Positions 55,795-64,000 of a DNA stretch of 64,000 nt are shown one piece after another (position 1 is the first letter of the stretch; each line of letters begins with the position of its first letter). Made by a program: the position numbers and the translations under genes. The stretch comes from Palsa-504 sp963705835. GTDB lineage: Bacteria; Actinomycetota; Actinomycetes; Streptosporangiales; Streptosporangiaceae. The stretch spans positions 47,405 to 111,404 of the forward strand of contig CAVPLC010000111.1 in assembly GCA_963705835.1 (NCBI GenBank). The letters are read 5' to 3'. The notes below the pieces were generated by a model. The model worked only from the letters and a program-made list of their open reading frames with translations. It was not told where the DNA came from and searched no databases.

Positions 55795-56251
55795 CCTCCG
55801 CTTCGCCGTGGGCGCCAGCGTGGACGTTGACCGCTCGGCAGACGGCGACGGTTCCGGAAACGACGGGGCGCTGAGGGTGGCTTCCGCGCGCTGGCACTCC
55901 GGACAGCTTCTCGTCGGGTTCGCCGGGATCACCGACCGGACCGCGGCCGGGGAACTGACCGGCAGCTGGCTCAGCGTCGATACGGGCCAGCTGCCTGAGG
56001 TGTCCGGTCCTGACGAGTTCCGCGATCACGAGCTGATCGGCCTGTCGGTGCGGACCACCGCCGGTGACCCGGTGGGCGTGGTCACCGACATCCTGCACTA
56101 CGGCCAGGACCTGCTCGTGGTACAGCGCCCGGGCAACCAGGAGAGCCTGGTGCCGTTCGTGAAGGCGATCGTGCCCGAGGTCGACCTGGCCGCGGGCGTC
56201 CTGACCATCGACCCGCCGCTGGGCCTGCTCGAGCCCGGGCAGGCGGAGTAG
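55712..56251 (+). CDS. rimM: Ribosome maturation factor RimM
   Basis: The protein has 179 residues. N-terminal VIVGRAGRPHGIRGEVVIGVRTDEPDLRF and a C-terminal PRC-barrel with EFRDHELIGLSVRT, VTDILHYGQDLLVVQ and VPFVKAIVPEVDL. It assists maturation of the 30S head. ATG 55712. Confidence 0.95.
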   Translation: MRVIVGRAGRPHGIRGEVVIGVRTDEPDLRFAVGASVDVDRSADGDGSGNDGALRVASARWHSGQLLVGFAGITDRTAAGELTGSWLSVDTGQLPEVSGPDEFRDHELIGLSVRTTAGDPVGVVTDILHYGQDLLVVQRPGNQESLVPFVKAIVPEVDLAAGVLTIDPPLGLLEPGQAE

Positions 56252-56316
56252 GGGTCCGGACGCACGCACCGGTGCCCGTTATGAATAAATAAAGGAGAGG
56301 TCGTGGGCCGGAAGAA

Positions 56317-57162
56317 ATGACACTGTGCATCGACATCGTGACGATCTTCCCCGAGTTCTTCGAGGGGCCGCTGGGCGTGTCACTGATCGGGAAGGCCGCG
56401 GCGCGGGGCGACATCTCCTTCGGCGTGCATGACCTGCGGCACTGGGCGACGGACGTGCACCACAGCGTGGACGACGTGCCGTTCGGCGGCGGGCCGGGCA
56501 TGGTCATGAAGCCGGACGTCTGGGGGGACGCGCTCGAGGAGATCCTGGCCGACGGACCCCGGGCCGTCCTGGTGGTGCCGACGCCGAGCGGGGTCCCGTT
56601 CACCCAGGACCTGGCGGCGCGGTACGCGAGCGGGTCGCGGCTGGTGTTCGCGTGCGGGCGGTACGAGGGCATCGACGGCCGGGTGGTCGAGGAGATGCGA
56701 GCGCGGATGCCCGTGGACGAGGTCAGCATCGGGGACTACGTGCTGGCGGGCGGCGAGGCCGCCGTCCTGGTCATGGTGGAGGCCATCGGGCGGCTCCTGC
56801 CCGGCGTGCTCGGCAATACGAGCTCGGCGGGGGACGACTCGTTCGGCGGCGACGGGGATCCTGCCATGCGCGGGCTGCTCGAGGGGCCGGTCTACACCCG
56901 TCCACGCACCTGGCGCGGGCGGGAGGTGCCGGAGGTGCTGCTGTCGGGCAACCACGCGGCGATCGCGCGCTGGCGGCGCGATGCGGCGTTGCGCCGCACC
57001 GCCGCGCACCGGCCCGATCTCATCGCGGCCCTGCCCGACCTGGACCCGCGCGACCAGCAGGTGCTGGCCGAGGCCGGACTCCAGGCGGCGGGATTTTCTG
57101 AGTCCGGACCGGACCCTTCTGCCACTGGCGTTCCGGTCACCGGCGAAGATATGGCACACTGA
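56317..57162 (+). CDS. trmD: tRNA (guanine(37)-N(1))-methyltransferase
   Basis: The enzyme has 281 residues. It methylates G37 to prevent frameshifting. The knotted SAM site shows CGRYEGIDGRVVEE and SIGDYVLAGGEAAVLV; N-terminal DIVTIFPEFFEGPL and DVPFGGGPGMVMKPD. ATG 56317 has GGAAGAA close upstream and GGAGAGG further away, in a short gap that also holds AATAAATAAAGG, an AT-rich stretch rare in this window. Confidence 0.96.
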   Translation: MTLCIDIVTIFPEFFEGPLGVSLIGKAAARGDISFGVHDLRHWATDVHHSVDDVPFGGGPGMVMKPDVWGDALEEILADGPRAVLVVPTPSGVPFTQDLAARYASGSRLVFACGRYEGIDGRVVEEMRARMPVDEVSIGDYVLAGGEAAVLVMVEAIGRLLPGVLGNTSSAGDDSFGGDGDPAMRGLLEGPVYTRPRTWRGREVPEVLLSGNHAAIARWRRDAALRRTAAHRPDLIAALPDLDPRDQQVLAEAGLQAAGFSESGPDPSATGVPVTGEDMAH

Positions 57163-57266
57163 AGGTCGCTGCCTTTGGGCATGCGGCTGGGGGGCACCCA
57201 AGACCTCCGCGCGAGCCGGCTGCCGCCGGGCCGGCGACCACGACCACCACCGAGGAAACCGCTGTC

Positions 57267-57626
57267 ATGCATACCGCGATTGCCGAAATCGAGCAGGCCC
57301 AGGTCCGGCCTGACATCCCGGACTTCCGGCCCGGGGACACGCTGAAGGTCCACGTCCGGGTCACCGAGGGGAACCGCTCACGCATCCAGGTGTTCCAGGG
57401 CGTCGTGATCCGGCGTCAGGGCAGCGGGGCCCGGGAAACCTTCACCGTCCGCAAGATCAGCTACGGCGTGGGCGTGGAGCGGACCTTCCCGGTGCACAGC
57501 CCGTCGATCGACAAGATCGAGCCGGTGACCCGCGGCCGCGTACGCCGCGCCAAGCTGTACTACCTCAGGGAACTGCGTGGCAAGGCCGCGCGGATCAAGG
57601 AGCGTCGCGACCAGACCGGCAGCTGA
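57267..57626 (+). CDS. rplS: Ribosomal protein bL19
   Basis: The protein has 119 residues: RPDIPDFRPGDTLKVHVRVTEGNRSRIQVFQG, FTVRKISYGVGVERTFP, RGRVRRAKLYYLRELRGKAARIKE. It sits at the 30S-50S interface. ATG 57267 is preceded by a 104-bp gap with some pairing potential (GGGCATGCGG...GGGCACCC) but no recognised leader. lepB starts 1 bp after its stop. Confidence 0.97.
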   Translation: MHTAIAEIEQAQVRPDIPDFRPGDTLKVHVRVTEGNRSRIQVFQGVVIRRQGSGARETFTVRKISYGVGVERTFPVHSPSIDKIEPVTRGRVRRAKLYYLRELRGKAARIKERRDQTGS

Positions 57627-57627
57627 C

Positions 57628-58797
57628 GTGGCGGAGGGGCAGCCGGTGGACGATCAGCACGATCCCGCCGCGCTCGCGTCGACTCGCCCCTCGGCTGGAC
57701 CGACGGCTCCCTGGGCCTCGGAGTCGCCCGACCCACCGGATCTGCCCGGCCGTGACCCGGCCCACGACGGGACGGCCCGCGGGCCCGGCCGGCATGCCTC
57801 GGGGGGCTCGTCCGGCGACGAGGCCGACCCGGAGGACGCCAAGAGCGCTCCGGCGGGCAAGAAGCGGAAGAACTTCTGGCGCGAGCTGCTGACCATCGTG
57901 GTGGCCGCCGCCGTCCTCACCCTGCTGGTGAAGGCCTTCATCGTCCAGGTGTACAAGATCCCGTCCGCCTCGATGGAGAACACGCTCCAGATCAACGACC
58001 GGGTCCTGGTCAACAAGCTCGTCTACCACTTCCGCGACATCGCCCGCGGCGACATCATCGTGTTCAGCGGGCAGGACTCCTGGGGACCCGACGCGCCGCC
58101 CCCCTCCAGCAACCCGGTCGTCCGGATCTGGGACGACGTGCTGTCCGGCATCGGGCTGCAGAGCAGCCAGACCTACTACATCAAGCGGGTCATCGGGCTG
58201 CCCGGCGACAAGGTGGCGTGCTGCACCGAAGGGAAGCTGACGGTCAACGGCGTGCCGCTGACCGAGACCTCCTACGTGTACCCGGGTGCCGCGCCGTCGT
58301 TCTCGTTCAAGGCCGTCACCGTGCCGGCCGGCCACCTGTGGGTCATGGGAGACAACCGCGGCGACTCCGAGGACTCTCGCTGGCACACCTACGACCCGGG
58401 TGGCGGCGCGATACCGGAGAACGAGGTCGTCGGCCGGGCGTTCATGATCATCTGGCCGCCGTCGGCCGTCAACGACCTGCCCATCCCGTCCACCTTCGGC
58501 CAGGCCGCGCTGCACGCGGGGGCCGCGGGTGCCGCCGTGTTCGGCGCCGAGAAGGTCGGCGGGATGGCGCTGGGCGCGGTGGCCGCCGTCCCGGTGGCGG
58601 GCACCGCCGGCGCGGCCGGGGTGATCGGCGCGCCCGTGCTGCTGCTGCGCCGTCGCGTCCGTCGCATCCGTCGCGTCCGTGGCCGTGGCCGTGGCCGTGG
58701 CGGGGAGGAGCCGTCCGGCGGTTCCGGGTTATGCCGCGGATGTGATTTCCGTCCGCAATTGCGGCGGCTAATCCGGGTCATTTCCCGGTGCCTTTAG
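57628..58797 (+). CDS. lepB: Signal peptidase I (first of two)
   Basis: The protein has 389 residues. A disordered N-terminal region (about 1-90) precedes one membrane helix (LLTIVVAAAVLTLLVKAFIV) and the S26 catalytic domain: Ser in IPSASMENTLQINDRVLVNK, Lys in YYIKRVIGLPGDKV, and MGDNRGDSEDSR. The C-terminal part has further hydrophobic stretches and Arg repeats (about 58648-58700, 9- and 6-bp DNA units). It cleaves Sec signal peptides on the outer face. GTG 57628, right after rplS. Confidence 0.94.
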   Translation: MAEGQPVDDQHDPAALASTRPSAGPTAPWASESPDPPDLPGRDPAHDGTARGPGRHASGGSSGDEADPEDAKSAPAGKKRKNFWRELLTIVVAAAVLTLLVKAFIVQVYKIPSASMENTLQINDRVLVNKLVYHFRDIARGDIIVFSGQDSWGPDAPPPSSNPVVRIWDDVLSGIGLQSSQTYYIKRVIGLPGDKVACCTEGKLTVNGVPLTETSYVYPGAAPSFSFKAVTVPAGHLWVMGDNRGDSEDSRWHTYDPGGGAIPENEVVGRAFMIIWPPSAVNDLPIPSTFGQAALHAGAAGAAVFGAEKVGGMALGAVAAVPVAGTAGAAGVIGAPVLLLRRRVRRIRRVRGRGRGRGGEEPSGGSGLCRGCDFRPQLRRLIRVISRCL

Positions 58798-58897
58798 CGG
58801 GGCCCGGGGCGGGCGCCGTGCCGCCGGTCCTGGGGCGGGACTATGGCGCTAAGCTCAACTGGGTGACGGAGAGGGTCAACGAGGGGTGTGGGTCTAG

Positions 58898-60121
58898 GTG
58901 AGCGGGTCGGACGAGAGCGCCGCGCCGGGCCCGGGGCGCGCGGCCGGGTCGGACACGCGGCCAGAAGCGCCGGGCGAGGCCGCGGGGGACGCCGCCGGCG
59001 GCGGCGAGCCGACGGCGGCTGAACGGGCGCCTGGGGCGGCCTTCGGGTCTGCGGCGGGGACTGCTCCCAGGGCGGCGGCTGGCGCGGCGGCCGGGGAGGC
59101 TCACGGGGCGGCGGCGGACGCGGCGCAGGACGGGGCCTCGGGGGCGGACGCGGCGCAAGACGGGGCCTCGGGGGCGGACGCTGGTTCTGGTGCCGACGCT
59201 GGTCCTGGTTCTGATCCTGGTTCTGAGCGCCCGGCGGCCGCGGGGCGGGGCAAGGGCAGGCGGCGGTCGTTCTGGCGCGAGCTGCCGATCCTCATCGCGG
59301 TCGCGCTCGTGCTCGCGGTGGTGATCAAGACCTTCTTCATCCAGGCCTTCTGGATTCCATCGGGATCGATGGAGAATACGCTCCTGATCAATGACCGGGT
59401 GCTGGTCAATAAGGTCATTTACCACATCCGCGGCATTCACCGCGGCGATATCGTCGTCTTCAATGGCGACGGCTCCTGGGACCCGGGAACGGTGCCGACG
59501 AACGGCAATATCTTCCAGCAGTTCGCTAGCGGCTTTGCCAGCATGTTCGGCTTCGGGAACCCGGGAGACATCCTCATCAAGCGGGTCATCGGGCTGCCGG
59601 GCGACAGCGTGGCCTGCTGTGACGCTAACGGGCGGGTGACAGTCAACGGCGTTGCGCTGACCGAGCAGTCGTACCTGTATCCGGGCTCGGCGCCGTCGAT
59701 CGTCAGGTTCAAGATCACTGTGCCGCAAGGGCGGCTGTGGGTCATGGGAGACAACCGGCTCTACTCCGACGACTCCCGCGACCACCAGGGCGATCCCGGC
59801 GGCGGCACGGTCCCGGTAAGCGCGGTGATCGGCCGGGCCTTCATCATCATCTGGCCGCCGAGCCGGTGGTCCATCCTGCCCATTCCGGCGACCTTCGAGC
59901 AGCCTCGGTTGAACGCCGCGGCCGCCGGGTCTGCGAGACCGCCTGACCCGCTGTCGGCGCGGGTGGAGCCGGGCAGCCCGGCGGTCCCCCTGGCGCTCGG
60001 CTTCGCCGCGGCCACTCCCCTGACCTGGCTGCAGCGCCGAATCCGGATGCGAGCCGGGCGGCGCCCGGTCAGCTGGCGACGGCTTGCGGTGCGGGCGCGT
60101 ACCCGCCCGCCGGCCAGATGA
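58898..60121 (+). CDS. lepB: Signal peptidase I (second paralog)
   Basis: The protein has 407 residues and is paralogous to the preceding gene. N-terminal region of about 125 residues with Gly/Ala/Asp repeats (24-27-bp DNA units, about 59110-59190), one helix (LIAVALVLAVVIKTFFI), catalytic Ser in IPSGSMENTLLINDRVLVNK, Lys in ILIKRVIGLPGDSV, MGDNRLYSDDSRDH, and a hydrophobic/Arg-rich C-terminus. The segment around 59335-59470 is less GC-rich than the rest. Runs of linked type I signal peptidases are known in actinomycetes. Its 3' end overlaps the reverse-strand DUF7455 gene. Confidence 0.93.
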   Translation: MSGSDESAAPGPGRAAGSDTRPEAPGEAAGDAAGGGEPTAAERAPGAAFGSAAGTAPRAAAGAAAGEAHGAAADAAQDGASGADAAQDGASGADAGSGADAGPGSDPGSERPAAAGRGKGRRRSFWRELPILIAVALVLAVVIKTFFIQAFWIPSGSMENTLLINDRVLVNKVIYHIRGIHRGDIVVFNGDGSWDPGTVPTNGNIFQQFASGFASMFGFGNPGDILIKRVIGLPGDSVACCDANGRVTVNGVALTEQSYLYPGSAPSIVRFKITVPQGRLWVMGDNRLYSDDSRDHQGDPGGGTVPVSAVIGRAFIIIWPPSRWSILPIPATFEQPRLNAAAAGSARPPDPLSARVEPGSPAVPLALGFAAATPLTWLQRRIRMRAGRRPVSWRRLAVRARTRPPAR

Positions 60122-60251
60122 CCCAGCCCTGTGCGGACAGCGCCTTCCACAGCCGGCTCGTGCAGTGCAGGCAGAAGTAGAGCTCGCCCGCCCTTTCCAC
60201 ACGGTAGACCGCGCGGACCGCAGGCCCGCACCGATCGCAGGTCTCGTTCAT
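60069..60251 (-). CDS. DUF7455 family small zinc-ribbon-like protein
   Basis: The protein has 60 residues: MNETCDRCGPAVRAVYRV, ELYFCLHCTSRLWKALSAQGW. Two CxxC pairs suggest one bound zinc. The family is common in actinobacteria; function unknown. It overlaps the end of the second lepB by 53 bp and is divergent from rnhB. The 155-bp gap to rnhB is relatively AT-rich and holds both promoters, for example CATATACG upstream of this gene. Confidence 0.82.
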   Translation of the reverse strand: MNETCDRCGPAVRAVYRVERAGELYFCLHCTSRLWKALSAQGWVIWPAGGYAPAPQAVAS

Positions 60252-60406
60252 GTCGTGCCCCGTATATGCGATTTTCCCCGTTACTCACAGTTTACGGACT
60301 GGGATAACGCCGTCGTAACGCTTTTTCCTGTGTCGCCGCCCGGGTGCCGCCGGGCGTGCGGCGTTGTCCGCGCGACCGCGATAACTGGCGTAATCTGCGG
60401 AGTGTC

Positions 60407-61372
60407 ATGACCCGCCATCTCGTTGCGCCGGCGGAAGCCAGCGACCGCTATCCCGTGGCCCCCATGGCCCCTCCGGCCTCTCCGGACCCTGTGACCTCTC
60501 CCGCACCAGCAGCCTCTTCTGTTGGCGGCGGGGGGAAGCCGTATCCGCGGTATGCGGGATATACGCCCAGGCGCGACGGGGGCCTGGCGGCCTACGAGAC
60601 GGTGCTGGCGCGGGCCGGATTCGCCCCGGTGGCGGGGATCGACGAGGCGGGCCGGGGGGCGTGCGCGGGACCGCTGGTGGTGGCGGCCGTGGTCCTTGAT
60701 CCGGCCCGCATCCGGCGCATCCGGGGCCTGGCCGACTCCAAGCTGCTGACCGCCGCGGCCCGGGAGGAGGCTTACGCCGAGGTGCTCCGCTGGGCCATCG
60801 ACTGGCACGTGGTGGTCATCGGCAACGACCAGATCGACGCGACCGGATTGCACGTGTGCAACGTGGCCGGCATGCGGCGCGCCTTCGCGGGCCTGCGCTG
60901 CCAGCCGGGCTACGTGCTGACCGACGGTTTCCCCGTCCGCGGGCTCGGGGTCCCCGCGCTGGCGGTCTGGAAGGGCGACCGGGTCACCGCGTCGGTGGCC
61001 GCCGCCTCGGTCGTGGCCAAGGTCAGCCGGGACCGGATGATGCGGGACCTGCATGAACGTTATCCCCTATATGGTTTCGACCAGCACAAGGGATACAACA
61101 CCGATGAGCACGTACGCGCGCTTGCCGAGCACGGACCGTGTCCGGCGCACCGGTATTCGTTCGTGAACGTGCGGGCGGCGGTGGCCTCGTCAGGCCCCGC
61201 CCTGATAGATCCCCCGGACCCGATGGATCTGATGGCCGACATGGACGCCGAGGACCTTGGCGATCCCGAGGCCGCCCTGATGCCCGCGATGGCCCTTGGG
61301 GCCGGTGCGGCCGGCTCGCTGGTGAGCGGGACGGGTGCATCCGGGGGGAACGAGAGGAGAATGAACTCATGA
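60407..61372 (+). CDS. rnhB: Ribonuclease HII
   Basis: The protein has 321 residues. GIDEAGRGACAGPLVVAAVVL holds the first catalytic Asp and Glu; LADSKLLTAAARE, LTDGFPV and ASVVAKVSRDRMM, FDQHKGYNTDEHV complete the family pattern. It removes RNA from RNA-DNA hybrids. Extra N-terminal (about 70) and C-terminal (about 55, acidic then Ala/Gly-rich) extensions lie outside the fold. ATG 60407 follows CGGAG; a frame upstream to 60344 exists without a better start. Confidence 0.93.
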   Translation: MTRHLVAPAEASDRYPVAPMAPPASPDPVTSPAPAASSVGGGGKPYPRYAGYTPRRDGGLAAYETVLARAGFAPVAGIDEAGRGACAGPLVVAAVVLDPARIRRIRGLADSKLLTAAAREEAYAEVLRWAIDWHVVVIGNDQIDATGLHVCNVAGMRRAFAGLRCQPGYVLTDGFPVRGLGVPALAVWKGDRVTASVAAASVVAKVSRDRMMRDLHERYPLYGFDQHKGYNTDEHVRALAEHGPCPAHRYSFVNVRAAVASSGPALIDPPDPMDLMADMDAEDLGDPEAALMPAMALGAGAAGSLVSGTGASGGNERRMNS

Positions 61373-61698
61373 GCGCGGAGGACCTTGAGAAGTACGAGGC
61401 CGAGATGGAGCTCCAGCTCTATCGCGAGTACCGCGACGTGGTCGGACTGTTCACGCACGTGGTCGAGACCGAACGCCGGTTCTATCTCACGAACGACGTC
61501 GAGCTGAACGTCCGGTCAAGCGACAACGGCGAGGTCTTCTTCGAGGTTACGATGCGAGACGCGTGGGTCTGGGATATGTACCGCCCCGCCCGGTTCGTCA
61601 AGAATGTGCGTGTGGTCACCTTCAAGGACGTCAACATCGAGGAACTGGCCAAGGCTGACCTGGAGGTACCAGAAGACAAGCCGGACTTCCCGGCGTAA
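61369..61698 (+). CDS. DUF2469 family protein
   Basis: The protein has 109 residues: MSAEDLEKYEAEMELQLYREYRDVVGLFTHVVETERRFYL, then RDAWVWDMYRPARFVKNVRVVTFKDVN. It is a highly conserved actinobacterial protein of unknown role that nearly always follows rnhB. Its ATG overlaps the rnhB stop (ATGA), so the two are translated together. Confidence 0.92.
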   Translation: MSAEDLEKYEAEMELQLYREYRDVVGLFTHVVETERRFYLTNDVELNVRSSDNGEVFFEVTMRDAWVWDMYRPARFVKNVRVVTFKDVNIEELAKADLEVPEDKPDFPA

Positions 61699-61716
61699 CT
61701 TTCTGCGGAGGGGCGG

Positions 61717-62472
61717 ATGTTCGGGCTTCCTGACGGGGTTTCGGCCTGCCTGTTCGACATGGACGGCGTGGTGACGCAGACCGCGACGGTGCACGCGGCG
61801 GCGTGGAAGGAAATGTTCGACGAGTTCCTCCGCGAGCGCGCCAAGAGCACCGGTACCGAGTTCGTCCCGTTCGATCCGCACCACGAGTACGACGCCTACG
61901 TCGACGGCAAGCCCAGGCTGGACGGGACCAGGTCGTTCCTGGAGTCCCGCGGCATCCACCTGCCCGAGGGCACGCCGGACGACCCGCCGGGGACGCCGAC
62001 CCTGTACGGCCTGAGCAACCGCAAGAACGACCTGGTCCTGGCGAAGATCGCCGCCGGAGGGGTCCAGGTGTACCCGGGCAGCGTCACCTACATCGAGGCG
62101 GTGCGGGGAGGCGGCATCGCCACCGCGATCGTGTCGGCCAGCGCCAATACTCAGCTGGTGCTGAAGTCCGCGGGCATCGAGGGACTGTTCGACGTCAGGA
62201 TCGACGGGGTCGTCGCCAAGCAGCGCGGCCTGCGCGGGAAGCCGGCGCCGGACACCTTCCTGGCCGCCGCCGAGGCGCTCGGCGTGCCCGCCGCGCATGC
62301 GGTGGTCTTCGAGGACGCGCAGGCGGGCGTGGCCGCGGGCCACGCGGGCCACTTCGCCCTGACGGTAGGCGTAGACCGGGTCGGCCAGGCGGCCGAACTG
62401 AGGGAGCACGGCGCCGACATCGTGGTCAAGGACCTGTCGGAGCTTCTAGACCGCAACGGGGGGACCAGATGA
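61717..62472 (+). CDS. HAD-family beta-phosphoglucomutase-like phosphatase/mutase
   Basis: The protein has 251 residues. Motif I CLFDMDGVVTQT (nucleophile and general acid Asp), motif II SASANTQ, Lys in GLRGKPAPDTF, and motif IV VVFEDAQAGVAAG. Placed directly before a GH65 phosphorylase with an ATGA overlap, it most likely converts beta-glucose 1-phosphate to glucose 6-phosphate. ATG 61717 follows GGAGGGG. Confidence 0.92.
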   Translation: MFGLPDGVSACLFDMDGVVTQTATVHAAAWKEMFDEFLRERAKSTGTEFVPFDPHHEYDAYVDGKPRLDGTRSFLESRGIHLPEGTPDDPPGTPTLYGLSNRKNDLVLAKIAAGGVQVYPGSVTYIEAVRGGGIATAIVSASANTQLVLKSAGIEGLFDVRIDGVVAKQRGLRGKPAPDTFLAAAEALGVPAAHAVVFEDAQAGVAAGHAGHFALTVGVDRVGQAAELREHGADIVVKDLSELLDRNGGTR

Positions 62473-64000
62473 TCGGGCAGGCCGCTTACGGGACCGAGCC
62501 GTGGCGGCTCGTGGAGAAGGAGTTCGACCTCGGCCTCCTCGCGCAGAGCGAATCGATCTTCGCGTTGTCGAACGGGCACATCGGGCTGCGCGGCAACCTG
62601 GACGAGGGGGACCCGCACGGGCTGCCAGGCACCTACCTCAACTCCATGTACGAGGTCCGGCCGCTGCCGTACGCGGAGGCCGGCTACGGGTTCCCCGACA
62701 ACGGGCAGACGGTCATCAACGTCACCAACGGCAAGGTGATCCGGCTGCTGGTCGACGACGAGCCGTTCGACATCAGGTACGGCATCCTGCATTCCCACCA
62801 GCGCGTCCTTGACCTGCGCGCGGGCACGCTGACCCGGACCGTCGACTGGTCCTCCCCGGCGGGCGCCCGGATCAAGGTGACCTCCGTGCGGATGGTGTCG
62901 CTGACCCAGCGCGCGATCGCCGCGATCAGCTACACGGTCGAGCCTGTAGACCAGACGCTGCGGGTCGTGCTGCAGTCCGAGCTCGTCACCAACGAGGAGA
63001 TGCCGCGGCGCGGCAACGATCCCCGGCTGGCCGCCATCTTGGAAGCGCCGCTGGTCAGCGAGGAGCACCAGACCTACGACGGGACGCCGTCGCGGGTGGT
63101 GCTGGTGCACAGCACGCGGGTCAGCGGGCTGCGGATGGCAGCAGGCATGTCACACGTGATCACCGGCCCGGAGAAGAGGGCGGGCCGGACCGAGTCGTAC
63201 CCCGATCTGGGCCGGACCACGGTGGCGACCGAGCTGGCCCCGGGCCAGCAGCTGAACATCGTGAAGTTCATCGGCTACGGCTGGTCGAGCCAGCGGTCCA
63301 GGCCCGCGCTGATCGACCAGACCATCGGCGCACTGTCCTCCGCCCACCTGACCGGCTGGGACGGCCTGCTGGCCGAGCAGCGGGCCTACCTGGATGAGTT
63401 CTGGGACGGCGCCGACGTCGAGCTCGAAGGCGACGCCGAGGTCCAGCAGGCGGTCCGCTTCGCGCTGTTCCATATCCTGCAGGCTGGCGCGCGGGCGGAG
63501 TACCGGCCGATCGCGGCCAAGGGGCTGACCGGCAGCGGCTATGACGGGCACACGTTCTGGGACACCGAGACGTTCGTGCTGCCCGTGCTCATGTACACCC
63601 ATCCGTCCGCCGCGGCCGACGCGCTGCACTGGCGGCTGATGGTGCTGCCCGAGGCCAAGCAGCACGCGGCCGACCTCGGCCTGGCCGGGGCGGCGTTCCC
63701 GTGGCGGACGATCCGCGGCCAGGAGACCTCCGGCTACTGGCCCGCCGGAACCGCCGCGTTCCACATCAACGCCGACATCGCCGACGCGGTCACCCGCTAC
63801 CTTGACGCCACCGAGGACACCAAGTTCGAGACCGAAGTGGGCCTCGAGCTCCTGGTCGAGACGGCGCGGCTGTGGCGCTCGCTCGGCCAGCACGACGCGA
63901 TGGGCCGCTTCCGGATCGAGGGCGTGACCGGGCCCGACGAGTACAGCGCGATCAAGGACAACAACATCTACACCAACCTGATGGCGCAGCGGAACCTGCT
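62469..64000 (+). CDS. Glycoside hydrolase family 65 disaccharide phosphorylase/hydrolase (partial, runs off the window)
   Basis: 510 codons are visible and the frame is open to the window end; the family is about 780-800 residues. N-terminal beta-sandwich (AQSESIFALSNGHIGLRGNLDEG) and the alpha/alpha barrel with TGSGYDGHTFWDTETFVLPVL, RGQETSGYWPAGTAAFHINADI and GVTGPDEYSAIKDNNIYTN, whose Glu is the usual general acid. Members split maltose, trehalose, kojibiose or related sugars with phosphate, releasing beta-glucose 1-phosphate; a few are hydrolases. The linked mutase favours a phosphorylase. Which sugar is used cannot be read off. Confidence 0.93.
   Translation, partial: MIGQAAYGTEPWRLVEKEFDLGLLAQSESIFALSNGHIGLRGNLDEGDPHGLPGTYLNSMYEVRPLPYAEAGYGFPDNGQTVINVTNGKVIRLLVDDEPFDIRYGILHSHQRVLDLRAGTLTRTVDWSSPAGARIKVTSVRMVSLTQRAIAAISYTVEPVDQTLRVVLQSELVTNEEMPRRGNDPRLAAILEAPLVSEEHQTYDGTPSRVVLVHSTRVSGLRMAAGMSHVITGPEKRAGRTESYPDLGRTTVATELAPGQQLNIVKFIGYGWSSQRSRPALIDQTIGALSSAHLTGWDGLLAEQRAYLDEFWDGADVELEGDAEVQQAVRFALFHILQAGARAEYRPIAAKGLTGSGYDGHTFWDTETFVLPVLMYTHPSAAADALHWRLMVLPEAKQHAADLGLAGAAFPWRTIRGQETSGYWPAGTAAFHINADIADAVTRYLDATEDTKFETEVGLELLVETARLWRSLGQHDAMGRFRIEGVTGPDEYSAIKDNNIYTNLMAQRNL

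Overview
The window is very GC-rich, codes densely on both strands and uses many GTG starts. It carries gene orders typical of Actinobacteria: ndgR/leuCD, gpsA/ddl/thiL/rpmB/recG, rsmD/coaD/DUF177/rpmF/rnc/mutM/smc/ftsY, glnB/glnD/ffh, and rpsP/KH/rimM/trmD/rplS/lepB/rnhB/DUF2469. CofC (coenzyme F420), an NdgR-type IclR regulator, a DUF7455 protein and tandem signal peptidases all fit a filamentous or soil actinomycete (Streptosporangiales-like). The genus cannot be fixed from the sequence alone.

Layout. 1-3.8 kb: end of a membrane protein, a MocR regulator divergent from a DMT exporter, and a B3/B4-domain protein. 3.9-7.7 kb: two tandem paralogous GT-C-like membrane proteins. 8-13.6 kb: DAHP synthase, then a reverse-strand pntA1-pntA2-pntB-trpB2 unit. 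13.7-16.5 kb: ndgR divergent from leuCD. 16.5-21.3 kb: accessory TetR/MFS/SDR set, a pentapeptide-repeat protein and an HU protein. 21.3-25.8 kb: reverse-strand plsC-gpsA-cystathionine lyase family-ddl. 25.9-28.3 kb: cofC, an Lrp-type RAM protein, thiL, rpmB. 28.6-34.7 kb: recG, rsmD, coaD, DUF177, rpmF, rnc, mutM. 35-46.7 kb: smc, a MurJ-like flippase, ftsY, glnB, glnD, ffh. 46.8-53.4 kb: ATP-dependent DNA ligase and a complete Liv-type ABC importer. 54.2-62.5 kb: the rpsP-to-DUF2469 translation, secretion and RNase block. 61.7 kb to the end: a beta-phosphoglucomutase / GH65 phosphorylase pair cut by the window edge.

Four things stand out. (1) Ribosomal protein bS16 carries a tail of about 300 residues made of a Lys/Asp/Ala 5-residue repeat block followed by an acidic repeat block. 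(2) At least seven and probably eight genes, most of them essential (smc, ftsY, ffh, glnD, leuD, a KH protein, plus a ligase and a GT-C paralog), are each broken by a single-base shift, often in G/C runs. This most simply indicates residual assembly indels rather than gene loss. (3) Two dispersed hairpin repeat families occur: a CATGATCATG-ended element between convergent gene ends, and a GGGGGGTCGTCCCCCC element that also lies inside the ends of coding regions. (4) In-frame minisatellites of 9-42 bp are unusually common in coding and flanking DNA. mutM appears to use a CTG start. I found no CRISPR array, tRNA, rRNA, insertion sequence or prophage. Apart from the bS16 tail and the repeat families, I see no clear undescribed multi-gene system.
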